A stretch of 64,000 nucleotides of DNA from Spirochaetales bacterium. Lineage in GTDB: Bacteria > Spirochaetota > Spirochaetia > DSM-27196 > Salinispiraceae. Shown one piece after another: positions 1-6,622 of the stretch. The first letter of the stretch is position 1. Each line of letters opens with the position of its first letter. The stretch covers positions 1 to 64,000 of the forward strand of contig JAACWS010000012.1 in the NCBI GenBank assembly GCA_009991955.1. Reading direction: 5' to 3'. The notes beneath the pieces were generated by a model. That model had not been told where the DNA came from. It was given only the letters and a program-made list of their open reading frames with translations, and did not search any database. The translations under genes and the position numbers were made by a program.

Positions 1-203
1 TTTAAGATGACTTCCAGGTATCAAATGTAAATTATATGCACTCCATTTTATGGGGGAGTGGATTACTGGATGGTTTATACGGATTCAGGTTCATATTACC
101 GTGGGGATGATATAATTATTAAAGGCCGTACAATTCATAATCTTTTTTTTGATAGACGCTACAAGCGGCGTTTGTTGGGTTGCCTAATCAGAATCACAAA
201 AAG
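1..203. other. Left edge, no gene recognised
   Basis: This AT-rich stretch has only short open frames. One of 78 codons starts at 58 and runs to 294, but its product shows no recognisable motif and an unlikely composition, so it is not annotated. Nothing regulatory stands out before the HNH-like fragment at 204. Confidence 0.4.
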
Positions 204-338
204 ATGGATTCGAGGATGTTTACCCACGAGCAACGAATTGCGATTTTCCGTCGTGATAAAGGTTTTGGCCGAGTCGGAACCCATCATCCGGTAGCTAACG
301 TATTCACCTACAGACAAAAGCTAATCGCATGTGTATAA
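204..338 (+). pseudogene. Possible fragment of an HNH-type endonuclease
   Basis: A 44-codon frame contains FTHEQRIAIFRRDKG. It resembles the stretch just before the zinc/HNH motif in many HNH nucleases, where it is followed by a CxxC and a DHI box. Here the frame runs into GFGRVG and a stop, with no Cys pair and no HNH. I read it as a truncated remnant at the edge of a decayed island. The match rests on one short motif, so a chance frame is possible. Confidence 0.25.
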
Positions 339-339
339 T
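311..339 (+). promoter_or_regulatory. Promoter of vapBC
   Basis: A perfect -10 box TATAAT lies at 334-339. Seventeen bases upstream is CAGACA (311-316), which matches 4 of 6 positions of the -35 consensus. The promoter points at the vapB start at 368, leaving a leader of about 20 bases. Confidence 0.6.
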
Positions 340-356
340 TGTCTATAAGTATACAC
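331..356. promoter_or_regulatory. Palindromic operator of vapBC
   Basis: GTGTATA (331-337) and TATACAC (350-356) form a perfect 7-bp inverted repeat with a 12-base spacer. The left arm overlaps the -10 box. VapB-type antitoxins normally bind such palindromes with their toxin and repress their own operon. That role is inferred from position. Confidence 0.6.
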
Positions 357-367
357 ACGGGGGAACT

Positions 368-562
368 ATGCGTACAAATATCGTAATTGACGACAATTTG
401 ATGAACCAAGCATTGAGCATCTCAGGGTTGAAAACAAAAAAAGAAACCGTCGAGGCCGGGCTAAGGCTTTTAATTTCGTTAGAAAAACAAGCCAAAGTTC
501 GTGATTTACGGGGGAAATTAAGCTGGACCGGCAATCTGGACGAAATGCGAACGGACAAATGA
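368..562 (+). CDS. vapB: VapB-family antitoxin
   Basis: This 64-residue protein is the likely antitoxin of the VapC encoded next to it. It begins MRTNIVIDDNLMNQAL and continues KTKKETVEAGLRLLI, the ribbon-helix-helix pattern of the VapB (DUF2191-like) family: a short N-terminal strand for DNA contact, then two helices. The C-terminal part (about residues 40-64, with LRGKLSWTGNLDEMR) would wrap the toxin. The start at 368 is preferred over an in-frame upstream ATG because GGGGGAAC sits just before it. Its stop overlaps the vapC start (ATGA), implying translational coupling. It is probably autoregulated through the palindrome at 331-356. Confidence 0.85.
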   Translation: MRTNIVIDDNLMNQALSISGLKTKKETVEAGLRLLISLEKQAKVRDLRGKLSWTGNLDEMRTDK

Positions 563-975
563 TCGTTGCGGATACTTCGGCTTGGATCGATTATGTGAAC
601 GGAATAATAGCGCCCCATACAGATTTACTCGATTTCGAATTGATGAATAATCGAATAATCACGGGAGACATAATCATAACCGAATTTCTTCAAGGTTTTA
701 AAAACGATGGAGAATACGTTAAAGCGAAAGAGATCATGGAAAGTTTGGTCTATTTCGATTTTGTCGGTCATCAGAATGCCTATAAAGCGGTAGAAAACTA
801 TCGAATGTTGCGGCGAAGAGGAATAACAATCCGGAAAACGATCGATGTCTTTATTGCAACTTTTTGTATCGAGAATGATTTTCCACTCATTCATAACGAT
901 AGGGACTTCGATCCCATAGAAGAAATAATGGGTTTACAGGTCAGAAGATTGGATCTACAACTTTCTATCCCCTAG
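559..975 (+). CDS. vapC: VapC-family PIN-domain toxin ribonuclease
   Basis: This 138-residue PIN-domain protein has the expected length for a VapC. The acidic residues for Mg2+ binding are visible: Asp5 in IVADTSAW, Glu42 in ITEFLQGF, Asp96 in TIDVFIATF, and Asp114/Asp116 in HNDRDFD. VapC toxins cleave RNA, often initiator tRNA or 23S rRNA; the target here is unknown. It is co-transcribed with vapB through a 4-base overlap. All catalytic positions are present and the frame is intact, so the pair is probably functional. Confidence 0.88.
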   Translation: MIVADTSAWIDYVNGIIAPHTDLLDFELMNNRIITGDIIITEFLQGFKNDGEYVKAKEIMESLVYFDFVGHQNAYKAVENYRMLRRRGITIRKTIDVFIATFCIENDFPLIHNDRDFDPIEEIMGLQVRRLDLQLSIP

Positions 976-1030
976 AAATTTACGGATCAATCCCTTGTAA
1001 AATGTGCAAATTGGAAGCTATAATACCAAT

Positions 1031-2185
1031 ATGCATAATAAAGTTCCCCGAGCCCTATTAAATATCATTCACAAACGCTTAGGGTCTTACCCAGCAGTCG
1101 CTCTCCTAGGAGCCAGACAGGTAGGAAAAACGACCCTCGCTCGACAGATCGTAGAACAAGTACCAGGAGCACTGTATCTGGACCTTCAAAAGGCCTCGGA
1201 TCGCGCAAAAATAGAAAACGATCCGGAACTTTTCCTTCAATTAAACAAAGATCACTTGGTGTGCCTGGACGAAATCCAACTCCTCCCGGAGATTTTTTCT
1301 TCGATGCGGTCTTCGATCGATGATACGCGACGGCCGGGACAATTTCTCATGCTCGGATCCGCTTCTCGGGACCTGATACGGCAGAGTAGCGAATCGTTAG
1401 CCGGAAGAATCGCCTATCTGGACATTACCCCGTTCACGCGGACAGAAATCGAGGGCCTAATTCCCCAGGAAAAACACTGGCTTAAGGGTGGCTATCCCGG
1501 TTCTCTCCTCAAGGACCAAGATGAAGAATCTTTTGAATGGCGATGGAACTATATTCAGACGTTTTTGGAACGGGACATTCCTCAATTGGGATTTTCGATT
1601 CCCGCCAAAACCTTGGAACGAATGTGGACCATGCTCGCCCATACCCACGGTCAACTGGTGAATTACTCGAACCTCGGAAAATCTCTTGGCGTTACCCACC
1701 ATACAATAAAGTCCTATATTGATATCCTTGAACAAACCTTTGTCGTACGAACCCTCAAACCCTACGAGGCGAACCTAGGAAAAAGACTCGTAAAGTCCCC
1801 CAAGGTGTATATTCGCGATACCGGCCTTCTTCATGCCCTGCTAGGTATAGAAACTATGAACGGACTTCTGGGCCATCCAGTGGTCGGCAACTCCTTCGAA
1901 TCCTACGTCATTGAAAATGTCTTGACCCACATGCCCCGATGGGAACCATCATTTTTCCGAGATGCTACGGGGAACGAAGTCGACCTAGTACTATCTCGAG
2001 GAAATCAACTAATCGCCGTAGAAATAAAATCTTCCACCGCCCCTAAGGTCGAGAAAGGATTCTGGAACTCCCTCAAGTTGATTAACCCCGACGAAATATG
2101 GATTATTGGTCAGGTCGATGGGACTTACCCCGGCCCCCAGGGTTCGACAGTTTCGGGCCTGAGAGATTTTCTTCGTGAACATTAA
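1031..2185 (+). CDS. AAA-family ATPase with DUF4143 (AAA_14) domains
   Basis: This protein of about 384 residues has the standard layout of the AAA_14/DUF4143 family. An N-terminal P-loop domain carries Walker A GARQVGKT and a Walker B-like region VCLDEIQ. A sensor-like LMLGSASRDLIR follows. A winged-helix-like middle part (SLGVTHHTIKSYIDILEQTF) precedes a C-terminal PD-(D/E)xK-like part with NEVDLVLSR and AVEIKSS. These proteins are common in bacterial accessory regions and their role is unsettled; a link to defence or toxin-antitoxin systems has been suggested. The ATG at 1031 fits family starts better than the GTG at 1004, but neither has a strong ribosome binding site. It stands alone between two toxin-antitoxin loci. 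Confidence 0.82.
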   Translation: MHNKVPRALLNIIHKRLGSYPAVALLGARQVGKTTLARQIVEQVPGALYLDLQKASDRAKIENDPELFLQLNKDHLVCLDEIQLLPEIFSSMRSSIDDTRRPGQFLMLGSASRDLIRQSSESLAGRIAYLDITPFTRTEIEGLIPQEKHWLKGGYPGSLLKDQDEESFEWRWNYIQTFLERDIPQLGFSIPAKTLERMWTMLAHTHGQLVNYSNLGKSLGVTHHTIKSYIDILEQTFVVRTLKPYEANLGKRLVKSPKVYIRDTGLLHALLGIETMNGLLGHPVVGNSFESYVIENVLTHMPRWEPSFFRDATGNEVDLVLSRGNQLIAVEIKSSTAPKVEKGFWNSLKLINPDEIWIIGQVDGTYPGPQGSTVSGLRDFLREH

Positions 2186-2245
2186 GAAGATATACGAGGG
2201 CCACGCACAGCCTATCCCTGTCGATATCCTCGGCGGGACGAAAAA

Positions 2246-2395
2246 GTGTTAAATATAAAGGAAGCTATTCAGCTTTATATCGAGGCATTAGAGGATCAAG
2301 GTTTGCCAATGAGCAAACTCCCCAGAATTTCTGGGCATAAGGCAATATCTGTCTTACAACGGGCTGGATGCCCGGGACTATTTTTTCGAGAATGA
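2246..2395 (+). pseudogene. Fused remnant of a HicB/HicA toxin-antitoxin pair
   Basis: One open frame encodes NIKEAIQLYIEALEDQGLP, which matches the C-terminal helix of HicB antitoxins. It is joined directly at 2309 to MSKLPRISGHKAISVLQRAG, which matches the N-terminus of HicA mRNA interferases. The frame stops at 2395. The next bases encode GSRQK in another frame, which resembles the later part of HicA, where the catalytic His normally lies. The pair has therefore lost most of hicB by deletion and hicA by a frameshift. No intact product is expected. Confidence 0.6.
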
Positions 2396-2415
2396 AGGTT
2401 CCCGTCAAAAAGACC

Positions 2416-2734
2416 TCACTGGGCCACCAGGGTCCAATCCTCGAGTCTTAGTTCTGGTACCCTTTCAAATTCTTTCGTGTAGTTTGTCACAAGGACCAGA
2501 TCTCTTGATAAACACTGGGCCGCAATTTGGAGATCATAGGGGCCGATGGGGGTGCCGACTTTATATAAGTATGCCCGAATACTCCCAAAAAGTTCGGCAT
2601 CTAGCTCAGTAAAAGAAATTATTTCGAAGGGAGAAATAAATCCGTAGAGTAGTTCCCTGTTCTACTCGTTTTTGAAGCCCTGGGTATTTCTGCTTCATTA
2701 AATACATACAAATGTTGGTATCGAGTAAGAACAT
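2416..2734 (-). pseudogene. VapC toxin gene with its middle deleted
   Basis: Reading leftward from 2734, the frame begins MFLLDTNICMYLMKQKYPGL, a textbook VapC (FitB-like) N-terminus with the first catalytic Asp. After about residue 26 the frame breaks. From about 2655 another frame reads FISPFEIISF, then GTPIGPYDLQIAAQCLS, VLVTNYTKEFERVP and RLEDW up to a stop at 2416. Those are the C-terminal VapC motifs, including the Asp of PYDLQIAA. The central segment that usually carries the catalytic Glu (about 35-45 residues) is missing and the two ends are out of frame (319 bases). The toxin is dead while its antitoxin gene upstream is intact. Confidence 0.75.
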
Positions 2735-2746
2735 ACCTATAGCTCC

Positions 2747-2977
2747 CTAAAATTCTTCTGGTTCTTGCATATCGGGTTGCTCCCTGCCTTCAGAAAATAG
2801 ATCTTTCGAAAAATGATCTAGGCTACTTCTGAATCTAAACCAGATATCATCTTTCGATGTCAAAATTATACTGCCTCCAACTTTCTGTATGAACAACTCA
2901 GAATCTGAAACCGCAAACTCCTTCGGTATCCTGATGGCTTGGCTATTTCCGCTCTGAAAGACTTTTACCGTTTTCAT
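2747..2977 (-). CDS. VapB/AbrB-type antitoxin, orphaned
   Basis: This 76-residue protein starts MKTVKVFQSGNSQAIRIP, the swapped-hairpin AbrB/MazE fold of VapB antitoxins that pair with FitB-like VapC. The C-terminal 30 residues are charged (SKDLFSEGREQPD), as expected for the toxin-binding tail. An in-frame start at 3139 would add 54 residues of unlike composition; the ATG at 2977 is the family start and lies just after a palindrome that could be its operator. The vapC gene 12 bases downstream is broken, so this antitoxin appears to be an orphan. Confidence 0.8.
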   Translation of the reverse strand: MKTVKVFQSGNSQAIRIPKEFAVSDSELFIQKVGGSIILTSKDDIWFRFRSSLDHFSKDLFSEGREQPDMQEPEEF

Positions 2978-2980
2978 CGT

Positions 2981-2990
2981 TGTATATACA
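2981..2990. promoter_or_regulatory. Palindrome before the orphan vapB
   Basis: TGTATATACA is a perfect 10-base palindrome ending four bases upstream of the minus-strand start at 2977. A GATAAT -10-like box lies just upstream on the same strand. It is the likely binding site of the AbrB-type antitoxin. This is inferred from position and symmetry only. Confidence 0.45.
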
Positions 2991-3119
2991 TTATCAACTA
3001 TATTTCTCAAGAAGAAGACTTGGCAGGTGATAGTGCTAGGACTATCAAAGAAGGACCCTAATTTTTGTGGGGCTGACCCTCTTACCCCTTTCAATCTACC
3101 CTGTCGGCGGTTTAAGCCC

Positions 3120-3149
3120 TTGTGACCTCCCGTAACCAAGGGTTATACT
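3120..3149 (+). promoter_or_regulatory. Promoter of mntA-hepT
   Basis: TTGTGA at 3120-3125 and TATACT at 3144-3149 are separated by 18 bases. The -10 ends only six bases before the ATG at 3156, so the transcript would be nearly leaderless. This promoter may also drive the downstream sigma factor and arsM genes, which follow without a gap. Confidence 0.5.
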
Positions 3150-3155
3150 TTTTTA

Positions 3156-3479
3156 ATGATTTCTGACGACGAGACCCTAATCCGAATTGTTGAAAAACTT
3201 GTACAAGTCTACTCGCCGAAACAAGTCTATCTGTTTGGATCCCTCGCCTGGGGTACACCCGAAGAAGATAGCGATATCGATCTCTGTATTATTCTAAAAG
3301 ACTCACTCGAAAGCCGTGCAGACAGAATAAGGCGAGGCCTAAGGGCTCTTAGAGGCGAAAAAGTAGCTGTCGACTTACTTGTACTCACTGAAGCCGAGGT
3401 CGCTGAACGAAGAAATCATCCATCAACTTTAATATACCAGGTGCTTTTAGAAGGGAAGATGCTTTATGCAGCCGCATGA
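3156..3479 (+). CDS. MntA-like nucleotidyltransferase antitoxin
   Basis: This 107-residue minimal nucleotidyltransferase (MNT domain) carries the signature LFGSLAWGTPEEDSDIDL, with the GS and DxD catalytic motifs, and a later acidic strand VAVDLLVL. In MntA/HepT modules the MNT protein neutralises the HEPN toxin by adding AMP to it. The gene overlaps the following HEPN gene by 14 bases, the usual arrangement. Its length and motifs are complete, so it should be active. Confidence 0.82.
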   Translation: MISDDETLIRIVEKLVQVYSPKQVYLFGSLAWGTPEEDSDIDLCIILKDSLESRADRIRRGLRALRGEKVAVDLLVLTEAEVAERRNHPSTLIYQVLLEGKMLYAAA

Positions 3480-3843
3480 GGAATGGATGTTTAAGGCTCA
3501 CCAGGATCTTGAATCTGCCAAACTGCTCTTTCGGGCGGAAGGGAGGTTGTTTGATGTTGCGATTTATCATACCCAACAATGCGCTGAGAAAGGCATAAAA
3601 GCATATTTAGCATTTCGAGACCTTAAAGTTGGCAAGACTCACAGTCTTCGAATACTCCTTGAGCAATGTCAGGAATTAGAACCCGCGTTTGAAGCGATTT
3701 ACAACGATTGTATATACCTCGAACCATTCTCGATCATGTACCGATATCCAGAAGGGGACCTTATGCCGTCCGAGTCAGAGCTCCAAAAAGCGGTAACCGT
3801 CGCTGAACAGGTCTTTTTATTCGTAGAGAGTCGACTTCAATGA
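3466..3843 (+). CDS. HepT-like HEPN-domain toxin
   Basis: This 125-residue all-helical HEPN protein has the partner pattern WMFKAHQDLESAKLLF, YHTQQCAEKGIKAYLAF and GKTHSLRILLEQC. HEPN toxins are RNases. The canonical RX4-6H motif is not clear; the His in KTHSL, preceded by Arg at a longer distance, is the likely equivalent. Its start lies inside mntA. Its stop TGA overlaps the ATG of the sigma factor gene (3840-3843), which is an unusual link between a toxin module and a regulatory gene. Confidence 0.78.
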   Translation: MQPHEEWMFKAHQDLESAKLLFRAEGRLFDVAIYHTQQCAEKGIKAYLAFRDLKVGKTHSLRILLEQCQELEPAFEAIYNDCIYLEPFSIMYRYPEGDLMPSESELQKAVTVAEQVFLFVESRLQ

Positions 3844-4394
3844 CTATTTTGCTCAATCCCGACCCCGAAGAAATCTGGCACCAATATTCCCAGGCCCTGT
3901 CTCGTTTTTTGGCCTCCCGGGCTCCAGCCGATGTAGTTGAGGACCTGCTTCAGGAAGTGTTCGTAAAAATCCTTACCCGCCTGGAGACCCTTCAGGACCA
4001 TAAAAAGTTGGAGAGTTGGATTTACCAAATCACCCGAAATACCCTTATCGATTATTACCGCACAAGACGTACCCATGAAGAAATTCCCGAAGATCTGGCC
4101 AACCCCGAGGCCGAGGCAGCCGTCGAGGTTCGCAAGGAACTGGCCGCGTGTTTAGGCCCCATGATCCAAGCCCTGCCACCGACCTATCGCCGGGCGGTGC
4201 AACTGTCCGAAATGGACGGCAAAACTCAGGGTCAGGTGGCGGCTCTTGAGGGCCTAACCCTTTCGGGGGCTAAGTCCCGGGTCCAAAGGGGGAGGGACCA
4301 TCTGAAAATCCTTTTGAAAGAGTGTTGTACCTTCGAAATTAATCGCCACAACCAGGTGCTGTCCTATGAGCCCCGCACCTGCAAAAATTGTTAG
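3840..4394 (+). CDS. SigZ-like ECF RNA polymerase sigma factor
   Basis: This 184-residue sigma-70 family protein has a region 2 with VVEDLLQEVFVKILTRL and WIYQITRNTLIDYYRTRR, and a region 4 with LPPTYRRAVQLSEMDG, TQGQVAALEGLTLSGAKS and RVQRGRDHLK. It lacks an adjacent anti-sigma gene. After region 4 there is a tail with four cysteines: Cys162-Cys163 and Cys181-x-x-Cys184. SigZ-type factors often neighbour arsenic or methyltransferase genes. I infer that the tail could bind a thiophilic metal or As(III) and control activity. It lies 65 bases upstream of arsM and starts inside the hepT stop codon. Confidence 0.8.
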   Translation: MTILLNPDPEEIWHQYSQALSRFLASRAPADVVEDLLQEVFVKILTRLETLQDHKKLESWIYQITRNTLIDYYRTRRTHEEIPEDLANPEAEAAVEVRKELAACLGPMIQALPPTYRRAVQLSEMDGKTQGQVAALEGLTLSGAKSRVQRGRDHLKILLKECCTFEINRHNQVLSYEPRTCKNC

Positions 4395-4459
4395 AATTCC
4401 TGCGTCCTTTTTTCTTTCCTGTCGTCCATTGGGGTAAGAAAATACGATAGGAGTTACGA

Positions 4460-5272
4460 ATGACAGTTTTAGCCAACGATACAATCCGTCAGGCGGTTCG
4501 AGAACGATACGCAAAAGTTGCGGTATCCGAAAATGTTGGGTGTGGATGTTCCGGTTCGTCGTGTTGTGGTCCTGCGGACCTGGCCGGCGACCCCAAGGTC
4601 GTATCCCAAAAGTTAGGCTACTCGACCATCGATGTCGACACCGTGCCCGCCGGGGCCAATATGGGCCTGGGGTGTGGAAATCCTCGGGCGATTGCATCCC
4701 TTAAGGCCGGGGAGACGGTGCTGGATCTGGGGAGTGGGGGAGGGTTCGACTGCTTCTTGGCTGCCCGGGAAGTTGGTTCTGCCGGGTCGGTCTTGGGAGT
4801 CGATATGACCCCCGACATGGTCAGTAAGGCCCGAAAGAATGCCCACACCGCCGGCCACTCCAATGTGGAGTTTCGCTTGGGCGAAATCGAGCACCTTCCC
4901 GTGGCCAACGACACGGTCGATGTAATTATTTCTAACTGCGTCATTAACCTATCTCCCGAGAAGGCCCAGGTTTTTCGCGAGGCCTTTCGGGTGCTGAAAC
5001 CCGGTGGCCGGTTGGCCATATCGGATATCGTTGCTACTGCCGAACTGCCACCCGACCTCAAAAGTGACCTGGCGGCCTATACCGGCTGTGTGGCCGGAGC
5101 CTCTTCGATTACCGAGCTAGAATCAATGCTCAAAGATGCAGGGTTTGAGGATATTTCGATTCGCCCCAAAGACGAGAGCCGGGAGTTTTTGCGAACTTGG
5201 GTTCCGGGGAAAAGTGTGGACGATTACGTGGTTTCGGCAACCATCGAGGGGGTAAAGCCCTTCCGGGATTAG
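4460..5272 (+). CDS. arsM: Arsenite S-adenosylmethionine methyltransferase
   Basis: This 270-residue class I methyltransferase methylates As(III) using S-adenosylmethionine. The SAM motif is VLDLGSGGGFD (about residues 87-97), and motif post-I is VLGVDMTPDM. The three cysteines that bind arsenite in this family are at positions matching CmArsM: Cys72 (GLGCGNP), Cys160 (ISNCVINL) and Cys210 (YTGCVAGA). An additional N-terminal cluster, Cys28, Cys30, Cys35 and Cys36, is typical of bacterial forms. AGGAGTTACGA provides a good ribosome binding site. No arsR operator was recognised; the preceding sigma factor is the likely regulator. Confidence 0.93.
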   Translation: MTVLANDTIRQAVRERYAKVAVSENVGCGCSGSSCCGPADLAGDPKVVSQKLGYSTIDVDTVPAGANMGLGCGNPRAIASLKAGETVLDLGSGGGFDCFLAAREVGSAGSVLGVDMTPDMVSKARKNAHTAGHSNVEFRLGEIEHLPVANDTVDVIISNCVINLSPEKAQVFREAFRVLKPGGRLAISDIVATAELPPDLKSDLAAYTGCVAGASSITELESMLKDAGFEDISIRPKDESREFLRTWVPGKSVDDYVVSATIEGVKPFRD

Positions 5273-5291
5273 AGTAACCAGTTACGAACCC

Positions 5292-5519
5292 GCAAGAATA
5301 CCAAGGAACCACCAAAATTCCCTGGTATTCAAAGGTTTCGTCGCCTCCGTAGAGAAGGCTCAAATTCGAGGGGATAACTCCTGCGAACTCCGACCACTTT
5401 TTCAAGTTCTTGATGTGTTCGGGTCGAAAGGTCTGGGAATATTGTGAGCGAAATAGCCGATGATTGCTCGAAAGAATACCACAGGGTCCCTGGTAATTCT
5501 TTGCAATATATCCGGTCGC
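5292..5519 (-). pseudogene. C-terminal remnant of a DUF4143 ATPase
   Basis: A minus-strand frame reads SQTFRPEHIKNLKKWSEFAG, then LSLLYGGDETF, then QGILVVPW. This is the closing motif of AAA_14/DUF4143 proteins: a nuclease-like strand, a helix, YGGD, then V-PW. Upstream residues in the same frame (TGYIAKNYQG) show no family motif, and nothing corresponding to the P-loop domain remains. It lies convergent to arsM. It is probably the tail of a second such ATPase lost by deletion. Imperfect inverted repeats within it (GAATACC at 5296-5302 with GGTATTC at 5324-5330) may be incidental. Confidence 0.5.
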
Positions 5520-5690
5520 TCCAGGTTAAAATAGGGCAGGTCAGTAACCCCAATTGGCCATTCAATTCTCATGAGGATGATCTACCTCCGAACGAAAGGA
5601 AAGGTCTTCATTTCTGGAGTGTTCTTCCCCTTAATGATGAGGACTCAACGAGGCAATCGGCGTAATAGGTACCGTTTTTAAGGTCCTTAG

Positions 5691-5823
5691 CCGGGGGGAG
5701 CGTGGCGAACCCCGGCGTGGGCGAGGGATAGCAGCCGAGTACCCCACAGGCCCGATAGCGGGCCGAGGAGTACTGGCGAATAGCCCGACCCGGCGCCCGA
5801 AGGGCCCCGGGACGCCCCCCGAG
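5691..5823. repeat. GC-rich nested palindromic element
   Basis: This 133-base block is far richer in G and C than its surroundings. It contains several self-complementary parts: outer arms CCGGGGGG and CCCCCCGAG, an inner GAGTACCCC/GGAGTACT pair, GGCCCGATAGCGGGCC in its centre, and GGCGCCCGAAGGGCCCC near the right end. It lies between two convergent units, arsM and the nifX-like gene, two bases from the latter's stop codon. It could be a bidirectional transcription terminator or a REP-like repeat; no second copy was noticed in the window. Confidence 0.5.
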
Positions 5824-5825
5824 TT

Positions 5826-6233
5826 TCAGTGGTGGTGGTGATGCCCGTGATCGTGGCCATGATCGTGGCCGTGACCAGCGCAGAGGGTAGGGTCGGTTTG
5901 GGGAGCGAGGGTGTCGTTACCCATGGCGTCCAGGACTTGAGAGAGGTGGGTGTAGGTGGGGTCCAGGATGCCGACCGAGATGCCCTCCCCGGTTAGGCGG
6001 TTGTAGGCTCCTTGGCCCAGGCCTTTGCAGTAGACGTGGCTGATGCCGGCGGCTTTTAGTTCGGCGGTAGGGGCGCAGCCTCCTCCTTGGCCCCGGCTGT
6101 GGGCGGCTTTGGTCAGAAAGGTTACCGATGGGTTTCCTTTTTCGATAACTGCAAAAAATGGTGCGTGGCCGAAGTGGTCCGACAGTTGGGCTTGGGCTCC
6201 TTGGTCGGTGGTGACCGGTAGGGCTATTTTCAT
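5826..6233 (-). CDS. NifX/NifB-type dinitrogenase cofactor family protein with His-rich tail
   Basis: This 135-residue protein has the compact Fe-Mo cofactor-binding fold seen in NifX, NafY and the NifB C-terminus: MKIALPVTTD, SDHFGHAPFF, and a region with GGGCAPTAELKAAG. It ends with HGHDHGHDHGHHHHH, a metal-binding tail. Outside nitrogen fixation such small proteins are widespread, usually beside DUF134 or ParA-type Fe-S carriers, and their role is uncertain. The gene overlaps the DUF134 gene by four bases, so the two form one operon. No nitrogenase gene is in the window. Confidence 0.85.
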   Translation of the reverse strand: MKIALPVTTDQGAQAQLSDHFGHAPFFAVIEKGNPSVTFLTKAAHSRGQGGGCAPTAELKAAGISHVYCKGLGQGAYNRLTGEGISVGILDPTYTHLSQVLDAMGNDTLAPQTDPTLCAGHGHDHGHDHGHHHHH

Positions 6234-6535
6234 GGTTGTTCTCCTTGAACGTTTTGTGGTCCGGGATTAATTCGTAGGCCGTAGCCCAAGAGAAGGGCCT
6301 GGGCAATTTTTCGGTGGGCTTCGTGAATGATGAGGCCAAAGGTCTGGCGGGAAACTCCCATGGCTGCGGCGGCTTCGGCTTGGTACAGGCCCTGGTGGTC
6401 GGCCAGCCGTATTGCCTCGAATTCGTCCAGGGCCAGGTCGATAATGGTCAGATCGCGCATGGGTATACCTTGGGGTTTAAAGTACCAGGCTCCGGGGGTT
6501 CCAGCGACGGTTCGGCATCCTTTCATTCTTGGCAT
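6230..6535 (-). CDS. DUF134 helix-turn-helix protein
   Basis: This 101-residue protein is of the DUF134 family: an N-terminal MPRMKGCRTV, a Cys-containing loop, then LALDEFEAIRLADHQGLYQ and AAAAMGVSRQTFGLIIHEA. The second part is a sigma-70 region 4-like helix-turn-helix. The family is found beside NifX-like genes, as here. It probably regulates that operon, but no binding site was identified. The stop overlaps the following start by four bases. Confidence 0.85.
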   Translation of the reverse strand: MPRMKGCRTVAGTPGAWYFKPQGIPMRDLTIIDLALDEFEAIRLADHQGLYQAEAAAAMGVSRQTFGLIIHEAHRKIAQALLLGYGLRINPGPQNVQGEQP

Positions 6536-6622
6536 ATGCTAAGAATACTGGGAATTGGGCTGGGTGGCAAGGGTGAAGGCTCGTCGTTTTCGATTGGCCA
6601 CCGATTGCCTGTAGCTGCGCCA

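Noticed and set aside
58-294. 78-codon open frame at the left edge
   Set aside because: Its product has an improbable composition and no motif, and a different frame of the same DNA holds the more convincing HNH-like motif.
4254-4697. 147-codon minus-strand frame across the sigma/arsM junction
   Set aside because: It is a shadow of two well-supported plus-strand genes, rich in Pro and Arg, as expected of antisense translation in this composition.
5444-5665. 73-codon plus-strand frame after arsM
   Set aside because: It has no motif, and part of it is antisense to the DUF4143 remnant.
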